The notes under the pieces: model-generated
What the model saw: the letters and a program-made list of their open reading frames with translations, nothing else
What the model was told of the DNA's origin: nothing
Database searches by the model: none
Translations under genes and position numbers: made by a program
Shown here: piece after piece, positions 1 to 11,799 of the stretch
Numbering within the stretch: position 1 is the stretch's first letter
How the letters are laid out: each line of letters begins with the position of its first letter
From: Cyclina sinensis
Lineage: Eukaryota > Mollusca > Bivalvia > Venerida > Veneridae
Length of the DNA: 64,000 bases
NCBI GenBank assembly: GCA_012932295.1
Contig: JAAONU010000001.1
Span: 20,336,120-20,400,119, forward strand
Reading direction: 5' to 3'

Positions 1-2429
1 ATCTGTAATTTTGGTTAATAATTTCTTCAAAAGTAGACGGTAAAATATTATATTATTGCCTACTTTTAAGAATAGTACATAAATAAATATAATTGTAGCT
101 AATTTAAAGTCCAGAAGATTTATGTTGAAGTTTACGTTGATTACATCCCCTCATAATAAGGTGAGTGGGGGTAAATTCTTGCCATGTTTATTGTCATATT
201 TCGTTTTCTTCTTACTTTCGGCTTCTCATTTTGTTTGCTTTTTGTCAGCAGTCAGTAGGTCTTCATAATGTGAATGATTACATACCACAAGTTACACTTG
301 CTTTTATGGTCAGACTTAGGAAAAACATTGTGTTTCTTTATATCTTATAAATCCATTCAGCTGGGTGATGTTTAAAGTGAATATCAAATATTTCTTGAAA
401 CCCTCACGGTAAGAGTGTCTTATATGATTTATATTTTGTCTTAGGATAGTGTATTTCTTAAAAAAGCTCAATTCAGTGAGGGCTGACAAAATATTCTAAT
501 ACCTTAAGATATCTTGGACACAATGAATTTATTATTTTCAAAAAATATATACAATTTTGAATTCAACAGACTCACTTTGAATTTCTGTCAACTTATTCTT
601 TGCTTGTTTTCAGGACGTCTAAAATAAAAAAAAGACTAAAATCAAAACGTTTGTGAGAAGGCGGCTTTACAAATAAGAGTTCCAAAATGGGTTTCTTTTT
701 TGACTTCCTATTTCCAGAACTTTTATGACTCAATGTCTTTTATTTCTTAAAATGCTGTTTTTCATTTGGTTTATATAATGTTTATTGTGTTTTATTCTTC
801 GAAACCACATAAACTTGAGCTATCACTGAATGTGATTAATACCCCCGCAATACCGCCTTATCAGATATCAAGTAAAGACAAAATAAACAAGATAGAGTTA
901 TAGGTCTTGTAGACCGAACTTTCTCACAAAACGTTGTATTATTTCCCTATTAAAAGACTCTTCTAAGACACATCGTTATCATGTTGGCAACATTTGTTCC
1001 AAATTATTTAAACCATTCATCATAAAGTTACGGAGCAAACACATGGACAACCTTTAAATGTGACCTTGACTTTTGAGGCATGCACCTGGGACATATAGTA
1101 AAAATATGCATAACATTTTCGTCGCTTTGTTTCGAAATCCATTTACGGATGACAAGTTATAGCCTGGACAAGACAATGACGTATAATATACAAATATATG
1201 TAGTGGTACATTTGTTATTAATTTATTTATATATAACTTTTTCAACAGTTGACATTAAAGCAACTGTATAGATTTCTATTAGTGTAACCGCTTTTCGTTT
1301 ATTTGCGCATATTTCTGCGTATCGAAAAATTATTCATAATTCCAGTAATTTGTCATTATGAAATTTCAGTGACATTCTGATTTCCATGCTGTTCGTTTTT
1401 TTTTCTATTTCAAAAATAATGCAGATTTAACGAAACAAGAATAAAGTGTGGTTTTGTTCCATTCACCTACCTACATCGTTGATGACAATGCAGTTGTCTT
1501 TTTACATGGGTTTATTATGTGTGTAAGGATATATGATATTTCAAACTTGGCCGGATATGCTGCACGACTCCATCTCATCTAAATTGATATTTACGCTATG
1601 TTTGGGGGAATATTAGCGATTTTTTTAAGATTATTGAAATCCGCCATTGTTTTAGACTCGCTAACTTAACCTGAAGCTATACATCCTGTTTGGGCGCAAT
1701 CTTATTTCACACACATGTACATATGTAGAAGTTGCTGTCGAGCGAAGCTGTTTTTCTTCATTTATATAAAAATTAAGCTTAACTAATTGTTTTAATTACA
1801 TTTCTTTTACTTGAAGACATTTCCAAATTAGTGGACATATTTACTTTTTGCTATTACTATTGATCTTAAATATCTAGGATTCTAAAGCTGCCTAGTAACG
1901 CCAGTATATGAGCAAAACGTCTAGCACCTACTTCCGGCGGTTAAACCATTTAAGCGTTTTTTTTTTTATTTAAAGGCAAAATTTTCTTTTAATTCAGCAG
2001 GACTATAAAGCTTCAGGAAATGACTCTTGTCAGTGTGCCAGTGTGTTCCAATTATATGTTTCATTCCATTTTCCATCACTTTTGTTAATATTTCTTATAC
2101 TACTAGACTATATAAATCTAGGACAAATGAAGGCTATTGAAACATTCTGCTATGAATTTTTTATCTATTCTTAGCCTGTTAAGTGCAATGTATGCTTTCA
2201 GAAATATTGTCAAGTAGACAAACAGTATATTGCGTAACACCGTAAATGCATTGAATCTCGTGTCAATAGGTTTTGAAAAATACTCAAGATTTTCTGCTAG
2301 TCCCCACTCTTTTGATCCGCAAAATTTAACAGAAATCATTTTATCGACATTTGTACATCGAAGTTACAGTCAAGGGAAATAAGTAATCACAACTCGTTGG
2401 TGTTTTATTATTTGTAGTTATTTCTCTCT
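1..2429. other. No gene seen; AT-rich anonymous DNA
   Basis: Short ORFs on both strands here have no recognisable motif and a low-complexity, hydrophobic composition as expected by chance. The only familiar element is one copy of a TGACCTTGAC box at 1061-1070, the motif that recurs in tandem families elsewhere in the window. Confidence 0.6.
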
Positions 2430-2576
2430 AACTATCAGCGCCAATTACTTAGAAATGAACTACCAAGTTTCGAGCACTCGACAAAAGCTGAAAAAAAGCA
2501 GGGAATTAATGTATTTAAGAAAGCCGTGGAAATAATTCTTGGTAAAATTGATAAACGTAAAAGCGTTGCGTACTGA
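2430..2576 (+). pseudogene. Possible tail of a retroelement ORF (weak)
   Basis: A frame of 48 codons ends at a TGA at 2574. It reads LPSF, then a charged stretch, then NVFKKAVEIILGKI. The spacing of an LPS motif followed by a phenylalanine-lysine helix resembles the extreme C-terminus of many LINE ORF2 proteins (WNxLP...FKxxLK). There is no upstream reverse transcriptase in the window, so this would be only the last fragment. The bases just downstream (2590-2720) are more GC-rich than the surroundings and may be the matching 3' untranslated part. It may equally be a chance ORF. Confidence 0.22.
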
Positions 2577-2984
2577 CAGTTTTAGTCCTTCTGGGCAGGC
2601 TCTTTTCCGTAGTACACGAGGAGGACTGTATTATTTTACCCATAGAACCCGTGGGGTGTCGTTTCGTGCAGATGGGCGACGTCATTAAGTGGGAAGTCTT
2701 TGTCGCTTAGCCTCAGACTGTGCCACCGACTTCATTAACCTTTAAAGTCATGCATTTTTTCGAAAACAGCACCTACTGGTAAATTAGAGAAGGCATGTAC
2801 AGTAACATGTACAAATCTCTTTGCAGTGGACTGGTTGCTTCCATACTTGAATAAGAGGTAGGGACACATGATCTAGACACAATGTTCTAGATCAGAAACA
2901 TTAGCATGAAGATGAATATGCAAACATACTGGAGGAGTTGCACAATAAGCAGCAATAATAAAGCACTTCACTGTCAACTAGATT

Positions 2985-3043
2985 CTCTGTATGTAGAAAC
3001 ATTTTCATGCATCGTCGACCCGTCTGTGAGTCAGTCGCTTTAA
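2985..3043. mobile_element. Solo end of the TTAA/ACTGACTCACAGA element family
   Basis: The segment ending in TCTGTGAGTCAGTCGCT then TTAA at 3040-3043 matches the termini of the two complete copies at 6540-6946 and 14308-14739. Homology continues inwards through a TGCATCGTCGACCC block shared with the copy at 14308. No second terminus was found upstream, so this is a truncated copy. Confidence 0.6.
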
Positions 3044-3865
3044 TTGGTTCAATAGACTTAATAGGAGAAAGTTTAACAGAAATTGCTTGAAAACTTTTCA
3101 CAGCTTTATCCTGCATATAGAGGAACCTAGCAATGTTAGCTCAACTGTCTTCATCCAAAAGAAAATATATAAAGTTATTACCCTTCCAGATTTTTTTCTC
3201 CTTTTTGATTGGCTATTGATCCGCCGAAAGAAATTGATATAACCGAGCCAGACAGGTACTATACACATTAAATTTCCCCTTTTGGTACCCCATGTTGTAA
3301 ATATAAACAACATGCGCTGTGACGATGCGCGTACGGTTCGATGTTTTAAAGTGTAAATTCCGATATGCAATCACTTTTAAATTGTCAAACAAAATATATT
3401 TACCAAAATAGAGTAATGATAAATATTCTCATCAGTATTTGAAACAAAAATGACTTCGCCAAACCTTGATATTAATTACAAAAAAGTGTCTTCAACATAC
3501 TACTCCTTTTCTCTTGTTTACATTCGTTAAGTACAAAAGCAAAAACTTCATGTAGATCTACAGACGAACTATTGAAATAAAAATAAAAAAATAAAGAAAA
3601 TAATCTGTACTGAATGCGCGGATATATTAACGCCAATTTATGGCTTTCGATAAAGATATAAATTCAATATTCAAAAAAGCATAATTATCACTTCTGGGAA
3701 AATACCGCAATTCGCCAGCACAAATTATGGTGTGACGTCATTTTGCGGTGAAGGGGTACCCTAAAGGGAATCTTATTTCGACGTTTCATTTGAAACAGCA
3801 ATGATTTTTTAAATCGTCTTACTCGGCAGGGGAAGGGTAATAAAATTATTATTTGTTTTTTTCGT

Positions 3866-3963
3866 GATATATGTGGATATATTACCTGCCAAGATAAAAT
3901 ATCACCCTCGCCTATCGGCTCGGGTGATATAAAATCTTGGCAGGTAATATATCCACATATATC
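3866..3963. repeat. Long hairpin (43-bp arms)
   Basis: Arms 3866-3908 and 3921-3963 are reverse complements over 43 bp with about three mismatches, around a 12-bp GC-rich loop (CTATCGGCT core). The arms carry a GTGATAT/ATATCAC block next to the loop. It is one of at least seven hairpins in this window with AT-rich arms and a GC-rich loop. Transcribed in either direction it would fold into a near-perfect stem. The minus-strand ORF lying across it is a by-product. Confidence 0.8.
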
Positions 3964-5060
3964 TCTCAAAAACCCAAATAACATATATTATTACTATTTA
4001 ATCTTTATCTTTTCTTTAACTGATTTTAATGGGTTTACTCATTTATTCTGCAAGTGCTTGTTTATACAATGGACGCTGTGGTTTACTAGGTTTTTGAGAA
4101 CTGTGTAGTGTTATTCACGTGGCAGCACAATTAAGTTGGTACCCGGCACTGAACTAACGTAAGATTGAGACGAGATCCAGACTAGCGACACAATGAGTGA
4201 TTGGTTTAGAATTCTACATATTAAAAAGCATATGCCAAGATTACTTTTATTTCAAATCAGTAAGCAAATACGATGAATAAAAAATGTAAACAATAAAATA
4301 TTACATATAAAACAAGTATTTACAAGATAGTTACAAATTTTGTACAACATTGGTAAGTTATGGGATCTATTTTGTCAGCTTCGGTACACTAATTGGTATG
4401 CACTCAATCTTTTCCTCAAGTATCGTACAGAGTTTTGAAAACGGTAACACTGACAAAGTGAATACAAAAACTGCAGTTTTAATGTCTAGAAGACACTGTT
4501 GTGTAATTTGTCTGTCTGTTAATAACAGAACTTTTATCCAGACTGCGTGAATACGGGTGTCAAAAACGAATCAACGTATGTATTGGATCCGGCTTTTTCG
4601 TTAAGAAAAAGTAGCAGTAATATCACTTATCATGCATATATCAGCTAGGAACCGTCGCAAATGGAAGTAATTGTGTTCAGAAAATAATAATCCATAAAGC
4701 CTAGTATAAAAGCATTGGATCAAATAAACATAACGGAGTATGAACATTTATATCTTAATACACATATTGTTGTTGTACTTATTGTAAGTTGGTTATCTCT
4801 CCTTTTACGGCACCTCCATTTGATTTGAGACAATGATAAGTCATCAAATATTTTTGTAAAACTTTCAACACAACACTTACTTCGATACCATCAGACAAAG
4901 ATACAGTTCTTTAAAAACGACCAAATAAATAGGCTGTACATATATCCGTATCACTGAAGCGTTATCGCATTTATATCTAATGGATGATGTCATCCTTGCA
5001 GTTGGACGAGTCCATTTTTAATAAAAAAAGTTTCTTGTATAATTTTTCGGTTTTATTTTA
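3964..5060. other. No gene seen
   Basis: AT-rich sequence without recognisable coding potential; the short ORF at 4350-4550 has no motif I recognise. Confidence 0.55.
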
Positions 5061-5062
5061 TT

Positions 5063-5155
5063 TAGGGAATCAAGTCCTTTAACAAACAGTGGAGACCCTA
5101 TTCAGACGCCGCAAAATGCGGCATTTGATTTAGGTTTGCTCTGTTTGCCTTTGTC
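5063..5155 (+). repeat. Candidate interspersed repeat with GCCGC...GCGGC stem
   Basis: The segment runs from AATCAAGTCC through GTGGAGACCC to GTTTGCTCTGTTTGCC and contains a perfect small hairpin at 5108-5122 (GCCGCAAAATGCGGC). From memory, segments of this form are common in clam DNA, but only one copy lies in this window. The repeat status is recalled, not demonstrated. Confidence 0.3.
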
Positions 5156-5446
5156 TACTTTTGTAGACGTGAAAATTGTTCACATGTCGTCATTTTTGTG
5201 TTGTGTTTTATAATCGCATCTAGGGAAAAACAGATATCCTGCGAGAACAAATTCACCTCGGTTGCCTTCTTGCTTTACTGTTAAACTGACGTCGTACGTA
5301 TTTGCTGTTTACATACAAACAGGACGACATGATGAATAGAAAATTATTGCATGTGAAAAAAAGGCGTTTCGTCAAAGGTATTGTTGAAATGAAAATGACA
5401 TAATACTGGTAGTTTATCAAGAAACTGTTGTGTTTTTCCTATCACC

Positions 5447-5807
5447 TTGGATATCTTATACCTAATCTACAGGACCTCAATAAGGAAAAAATTTGTTTTT
5501 TTTAATATTGCCTACGCATGCAAGGGAGTCAGTTATTTTTATGTTTTCATTTTGAAAGATTATTTATCATCATTTTACAGTTTAACAAAACAAAGTTCCA
5601 GCTCATGCATAGCAATTTTAATACTAGTATCATAAGCCTAACTTTTATGATTTTATTTAGCACACTAACTGTTAATGCCTTTAATATATGTCACCTTGTA
5701 TCATACTTTTCTCATAAAATTGTTAATTTTAAACCGCCATCATAGTAAATGGCGATGGACATTGTAAAATGTTTGTGCCAATAAACTTTGTATTGTATTG
5801 TATTGTA
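5447..5807 (+). mobile_element. Retroposon 3' end with AATAAA and (TATTG)n tail
   Basis: The segment ends in CAATAAACTTTG followed by three TATTG units (5791-5805). A polyadenylation-like AATAAA directly before a short tandem tail is the usual 3' end of a non-LTR retroposon. The upstream 300 bp is AT-rich with two short ORFs without motifs, so the 5' limit is uncertain and the LINE or SINE class is not determined. Confidence 0.4.
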
Positions 5808-5935
5808 TATTAAAGCAACTCATTCACAGAAATTGAATCCCTTCAAAATAGTTTAAATATTTATAATAACAAACGAAAAAACAGTAAAATCTGTTTCCAA
5901 TGTAGTTTTTTTACATTATGTATCGCTGATTAAAA

Positions 5936-5984
5936 CAAACAAAAAACAACAAAACAAACAAACAAACAAACTAACTAACTAACT
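5936..5984. repeat. Simple repeat (AAAC)n / (AACT)n
   Basis: A run of AAAC/CAAA units changes into four AACT units immediately upstream of the SINE. Confidence 0.85.
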
Positions 5985-6051
5985 ATGCCTAGTCTAGCGT
6001 GACAAACGGTCTAGACATTAACAATACAGGCTTAGAGCTTAAGTTAATAAA

Positions 6052-6352
6052 GGAGCGGAAATGGTCCAGTGGTAACGCGCTGACTGGCAAACCAACGGTC
6101 CCGAGTTCGATCCCCCGCTCCTCCACTAACATAACTAATAGTCTTTCGGATGAGACGTTAAACCGAGGTCCCATGTATCAGTGCTATACACTGAGCATGA
6201 AAAGATCCAGGGGTGTCTCTGGAATGGAATGCTTTCTGTATCTTGCACTTCACTACCCCCACAAAATAAAATAATTGATCTCTTCAGGGGGGCGTTGGTC
6301 ATATGGGCAACTGGTACCGACGATAAATAAGCTCAAATAGATGGATAGAGAG
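6052..6352 (+). mobile_element. Full-length tRNA-derived SINE with conserved core
   Basis: The head at 6052-6130 has a tRNA-like outline: GGAGCGG pairs with CCGCTCC as an acceptor-like stem, TGGTCCAGTGG fits the Pol III A box and GAGTTCGATCC fits the B box. The anticodon and T stems do not pair, so it is not a working tRNA. The body holds GGATGAGACGTTAAACCGAG, which I recall as typical of a core domain shared by SINEs of several animal phyla; I do not commit to a named domain. Direct repeats TTAAGTTAATAAAG (6039-6052) and TTAAGTTAGTAAAG (6353-6366), one mismatch in 14, bracket the element and look like the target duplication. Confidence 0.75.
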
Positions 6353-6539
6353 TTAAGTTAGTAAAGTTTCAATTGTTTTGTTGATTATAGTTATGACTTT
6401 ACATTTGCGATTGCAAAAATGTATTTGAGAAATAACTCTTTTTTTATTTCAATGAAAGTGTGAATGACCTGCTTTAACATACCTAAGTAACTTCATCTAT
6501 ATCTGCTTTCATAATGACCCCCCTTTTCTAGCAACGCAG

Positions 6540-6946
6540 TTAAAGTGACTGATTCACAGAACTAAGCTGATTTTTTTCTTTAAAATTGAAGAGAAGTTAA
6601 TATACTATGGGAAAACATAATCTTATGCTTCTATACACCATGCAAACTTGAAAACAAACATGATTCGAACCCTTGCCCTTCAGTAAGATAAAGAGCGACG
6701 ATCTACACCATTGAGCCACAGAAGCTAGTTGTCAAAATTAATTATATAATTAGTATCTACCCCGTGACTAACGGGGTAAATTTTTTACCGATATAAGTGT
6801 GTAAAACTTTATATTGTGATGTGTACCTGTAACAAAAAACAAGACAGTAACTTAGTTTAGATATGTTCTTCACAATTACAGCTAGAATTTCTAGATGTAT
6901 AAACATTTTTTTCATAGTTGGCCCATCTGTGAGCCAGTCGCGTTAA
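6540..6946 (-). mobile_element. TTAA-flanked TIR element, copy 1, with tRNA-like segment
   Basis: Left end TTAA then AGTGACTGATTCACAGA; right end TCTGTGAGCCAGTCGCG then TTAA. The ends are imperfect 17-bp inverted repeats, and TTAA at both sides fits a TTAA target duplication as in piggyBac or Kolobok-type DNA transposons. No transposase is present, so it is non-autonomous (407 bp including TTAA). Read on the minus strand it holds TGGCTCAATGG and, about 40 bases on, GGGTTCGAATC (6664-6725), fitting Pol III A and B boxes. A perfect hairpin TACCCCGT/ACGGGGTA lies near 6760-6780. The copy at 14308-14739 has the same order in the opposite orientation. Confidence 0.75.
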
Positions 6947-7309
6947 GATTATCCTTAAGGATTTTGAGAAAATTAAGATTTTTTATGAAAATTTTAAAGG
7001 AAAAGACATGTTCGTGTTAAGATAAAGCTTGTTGATGTTTGTTAAGAACTATGACATCTTTAGTTTTTTCTCATTATGTTGGGTCATTTCTGTTACATTT
7101 GATTTTTTTGTCTTTTTCCAAAATCTGCCGTGAGCCACCAACATTCTTTTCAAAACGCCACTGCCTTATGATTTTCAGAAGATGCATCGAAACATGATTA
7201 AATCTAAATGATTCACTTTCAAGTATATTTAAATATGACATAAACTAAGCATCTTATGGGAGAAGTAATTGCGTACCGGACAGGACTTTAATAATGTGCA
7301 ATCTTTTTA

Positions 7310-7602
7310 AATATATATTATTTGGTGAAGAAAAAAGTTTTCAAAGCATGAAAAGTTAAATCTTAAGGCAACAACATCCATCCATCAATCCATCCATCAT
7401 TACTGTACAGTTAATGGAATAATGTGTAATATTTTCAAGATATTTTGTGAAAAAAGGTTTTCAAAAATATGAGAAGTTAAATTTTCAGGAACATCCATCT
7501 TTACTGTACAGTTAATAGAATAATGTGTAATCTAATTTCAATATATTTTAGTTTGTGAAAACAAAGTTTTCAAAAACAGGAAAAGTTAAATCGTCAGGTA
7601 AA
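7310..7602. repeat. Three degenerate tandem units of ~110-120 bp
   Basis: The block GTTTTCAAA...GAAAAGTTAAAT recurs at 7337, 7457 and 7566, each followed by a CATCCAT or TCAGG stretch, and TTACTGTACAGTTAAT recurs in the first two. The first unit contains a small CATC/CATCCATC expansion. Confidence 0.7.
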
Positions 7603-8071
7603 AAATTGATTTATATATTATACTGTTCTGTTTGATAATTTCCGGAATATCTTGACAGTTTATAATTTTATGCGATGCGTCTTTTTTTGGTAAATTGACA
7701 GTTAATAGTTATAGCATCCGGACTAACAGCTTGCTAACTGTGCAATAATACTTTAAGTCAATTATTTTGTAGTTATTTCAAATAGCCAGCAATCAGAAAC
7801 AAGTAACTACATCGTAAATGCTAGACATGAATTTTTGAAGTTGGATTTATCTTGTCAAAAAAGTGTAAACTTCTGGAAAACAAAATTATGGATCCCTTAC
7901 TATGACTGATGAGTTAGTTATTCAGTCAAACATAAAACTGTACTTTTTTCTCGGACTTTTGTATATAAAAAAAAGAAAATACCACAGAAAATGGAATCAT
8001 TGACTGTTGTTTGAGAAAACCTCATTTTAATGCATTTTTCCTTAAAAGTTAAGTGACTCTGTCGACGAATT

Positions 8072-8199
8072 GAATCGCATTGGTCGGCTATAAATACAGC
8101 TTTAACTTGAGGTTGTTCTAGTGTGCTTGAACATAGAACCGCATTGGTCGGCTATAAATACAGCCTTAACTTGACGTTGTTCTAGTATGCCTGAACATA
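8072..8199 (+). repeat. Two 64-bp tandem units
   Basis: Unit 1 at 8072-8135 and unit 2 at 8136-8199 both read GAAYCGCATTGGTCGGCTAT onwards and end at ACATAGAA, with only a few substitutions. This is a recent local duplication. Confidence 0.9.
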
Positions 8200-9822
8200 G
8201 AAGGGCCCTGGTATGGCAAAGGTCGGAAGTGCTTGTTTTGTAGAGTAACTCAATCAGTACACTTTTACAAACAATAGAGGGTCATGATGCTCAACCATGA
8301 AATGGTATTTGAGGAGAAGTCCTATAAATCAAAATGGTTTCACAATCATAATAACTAAAGCAGATAGACATTTTCTGTTTGTCAAATATAAAAGCTTTAG
8401 ACTGTTTGGTTTATGAACAATTTTAAGAAGTTTTCTGTGTAAAATATTGTCCCTGTGGCAAACTTTGAAAATTTTTGGAACGTGTCTCCTTGACAATGCT
8501 ACAAAAAATGTAAGAACTCTTATCCTTTTTTAACATGTTCCCGCTCTAGCGCAGCCAGTTATGACCCAAGAAGCAAAGTCTGAACTATCGTGGTAGAGGT
8601 ACAATGATAAATGCTAAGCTTTGTGATTGCTGACAAGAAGTCCTTGAAGAGTCTGTCTATATAAATCCATGTAAAACATCTGACCATAACGGAGAAGCAA
8701 ATAATGACCCTAGCCTAACATTAAATCAAATTTGTTAGATCTGTTTTATCCCCGTGATCAAGCTATTTATGTTAGCACTTAATGTAATAGTGGAAGAGAT
8801 CCATTAGAAAATGTTTCAGGCATTATTTCAGAACTCGAGTTCTTAAAGAGTCTCGTATAAAATAACAGTAGGAGTGATCCCCTCCTTGACTCTTCAAGAT
8901 ATAGATGTTCTAGACAGAACTTTTTGTCTTCTTTAACACAAGAATATTCAACAGGTTTTTTTCCTATTGTCACAGCAAATAGAGTTCTAAATAAAATTGA
9001 ATTTTTAACAACCATTGTAGTTCTTCTAGTAACAAACATTATGCCTTAGTTTCATGAAGATCCAACTAGTGATACAAGAAGAGAATGCAAATTGTTGACA
9101 AAAGATGCTTGATGGACAAAGGTCTATCACAAAAACTCATAATGAACAATGTGTTTCAAAAAATTAAAAAGTGAGCTAAAAAGATTTTTAAAATGTTAGA
9201 GTGCTAACTACTTACTGTGCCTCCTGTAAGCAAAGTTAAGCAGTTGATAATACAATCTTAATAATCACCTATTTGACGTTGGGCAACTATCTACTGTGAA
9301 TTTTAACTCCACCGTGTTAACATAACTCCCACTGAAAAAAATGCAAACCACAACAACCCATATAACCATATAGAGGTAACGTCTTTAAAAGTAATGCATC
9401 AGTATCAATAAAAGTAACATTACAAACATTCTCTTCGAGCCCATAGTTGGAATCAAGACAAATTGATGTAATCTAGCCTGTATCTGGTATTATCCATGGT
9501 GTTAATTAACAACACTAAACAGAAGTAATTTGTCTAGACTGTTCAAATACAATACTTTTCAAAAATATGTTTTCAGTTGCCATTATAGATATCTTCGGTT
9601 TTCTTCATGCATTTAGGGTAGTGTTTTCAAAGTTGTGCAGTGCACAAGGTAAACTGGAAACATGGACACACATGGAAAATAGAAGGCAGTAGGTTTCAAT
9701 CAAAGCAGGCTATACAAAGTGTAGGCCTCTAGGAAATCTGAAAAAAAACCCAATGCTGTTAAATACGGTGGCACATAGGTGGCATGCACTAGTCTTTTTC
9801 TTAAATTGCTTTTCTCTTTTTA
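8200..9822. other. No gene seen; possible decayed repeat
   Basis: The only noticeable frame is a minus-strand ORF of 86 codons at 8779-9039, without a domain I can recognise. The sequence around 9040-9140 (TTTCATGAAGATCCAACTAG and following) has the flavour of molluscan interspersed repeats, but no second copy is visible here. Confidence 0.45.
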
Positions 9823-9896
9823 TCTCGTTCCGACGAGATACTTACTCGAGGGAATGAATTAGTATAGAGTGGTATCGACTTACTTAGTCGTGGAAA
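9823..9896. repeat. Degenerate CTCGTTCC/ACGAGAT palindromic minisatellite
   Basis: ATCTCGTTCCGACGAGATA is followed by diverged variants (ACTCGAGGGAATGA, TTAGTCGTGGAAACGAT). I recall such degenerate CTCGTTCCxACGAG arrays from mollusc DNA. Only two or three units are readable here. Confidence 0.35.
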
Positions 9897-11755
9897 CGAT
9901 ATAAAAAAACACGAAAAGAATTGCATCTAGAATATGTAACTTGATATCTTTTGTAACAGATGCTGAAAATCTTGGATAATTTGATGAAGATTTCTGCTCT
10001 ACTAATAAAAAAAACATTGGTGAATATTGAAATCTGCAGAGCCCACCCCTTAAAAATTAATGTTTCTGAGTACCATTTCATGACTTAAATCACAAGACTT
10101 TGCAATATATTTTTTTACCTATTTTGAACCTTCATCCTCCATAACTGAGTAAAAAATGCCAAATGGCGTTCGTTTAGTAAAGGGAAATTATACAACATTC
10201 TCTACGCTGATAAAAAAACAAAACAAATACGTTACAAACTTTCTAGAAAAGCCATGACAAATTAATATAAACAAAATCAACCAACTGATAAACGCAAACT
10301 GAAAATGTATTAATTTTATTATACATGATATTGCGATAAACAAAGGATAAACACGGATCATATTAACTTTTATGCACATTTTTCTAACTGTCGCCTTTTT
10401 CGAAACTCTTGGATTCGTATGAAAATACATGTTTGACATATCTGTTACAATTATTAGACCTCTATTAAAATTCAAAGAAAAGGGAATGAGAGAAACAAAA
10501 GACAGACAGGCAGGCAGACACATAGGTAGGTCTGTAGGTGGTAGGTAAACTTACCTTGCGTATATTTTGACTGCTTGCAACTTGAATACAAGTATTTTTA
10601 ACTAGATTTATTATTAGTTGGCAACACGACACGTGCCAGGTTTCACTACATTTGTAACTATGTCCGATTTTTACCGTTGCAACAACGAAACACAACGACA
10701 GTAATCGAATGCAGTTTGGTCAACAGAGCACAGTTCATGACAAACTTTAGGACAAGATAAAACTAACGAATGTCTACATGACGTCGTATCAATTTCCAAG
10801 ATGTTATGTTACTATTAAAAACGTCGACATATCTATAACTTTCACGTCATCTCGGGGGTCAATTAGTGCTTCCATACCTTATATTTCATGTTTGTTTTAG
10901 ACCTTGATAAATATTACCTGTTATTTCACTACCCGGCCATGTAGAGTTTACTACTAAACTTTCACTAAAATCAGATTTTCTTTTTTCTTAAGCAAAGACA
11001 ACATTTACATCTGCTTGTTCTGGTGTCTGGCTGTTACTCTAATCGTAGATAGCATTTATAGGATTTCCAGCAAAACTTGAGCAATAATTTAACAAGGGTT
11101 TGTCTGAGAGGGAATCTGACTGTTTCGTATTGATGTTTTTTCTTGAAACCTAATTTTAAAAGAAGTTAATTTTATAAAAGTCACAATATACAGGGAAATA
11201 ATTATGTGAATTATTTGCTGTCAGAAACGAATATATTTTAAAATCGCATTTTATTGATGATTTTGCTTCAACAGGCAGACAAATTGAAATTTACAGGTTT
11301 AAAAGAACATGTAATTTTGACACCACTCTGAAGAAACATTAGCCGTCAGGTTCGTAGACAGATGTTTTTATATCCGTTTTATTTGAATAATATTTAATAT
11401 GTGTTTCTTAATTAAATTAGAAAACGAAAATGAGCACGTCAAAGATGCTTTATCTTCTGAGAAGAAATACGAAACACAGGTTCATATTTCAACTGTATTA
11501 AATAAGAATAGCACGTATTGCAGTTGCATAACTAAACGTCTGTGCTATTAAAAAAATTTAATAAACTTTCAAAATGCTGAAAAGTAGGTATATAGAACTT
11601 TTAGTCATCTTTTTATCTCCAACAGTTGTTTGACATATAGCGATTCTTTCGCAGTTTTGTGTACTTATCGTAGAAACTTGAGTTTGTTGTTGTAACAAAA
11701 ACATGTCTATCCCAACGCGGAACAGATATTGGGTCCTTCCCATACATGAACTTGG
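9897..11755. other. No gene seen
   Basis: AT-rich DNA. The 111-codon minus ORF at 10188-10523 is hydrophobic and compositionally like its surroundings, so I treat it as chance. Confidence 0.55.
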
Positions 11756-11799
11756 ACATATATTTAGAGCACTGTCAAAAGAACTTCATCCCAATGATG

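Noticed and set aside
3688..3984. 98-codon minus ORF
   Set aside because: Its N-terminal third lies in the long hairpin; no coding motif.
5809..5830. TTAAAGCAACTCATTCACAG resembles the TTAA-family terminus
   Set aside because: Several mismatches, one missing base, and no inner homology or second terminus; likely chance or too decayed to support.
6052..6130. Possible true tRNA gene
   Set aside because: A and B boxes and an acceptor-like stem are present, but anticodon and T stems do not pair and a SINE body with flanking target duplications follows.
8046..8066. TTAAGTGACTCTGTCGACG resembles the same terminus
   Set aside because: Needs a gap of several bases and no opposite end is found.
10188..10523. 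111-codon minus ORF, hydrophobic, membrane-protein-like
   Set aside because: Composition follows the AT-rich DNA, with no splice or start context and no motif.
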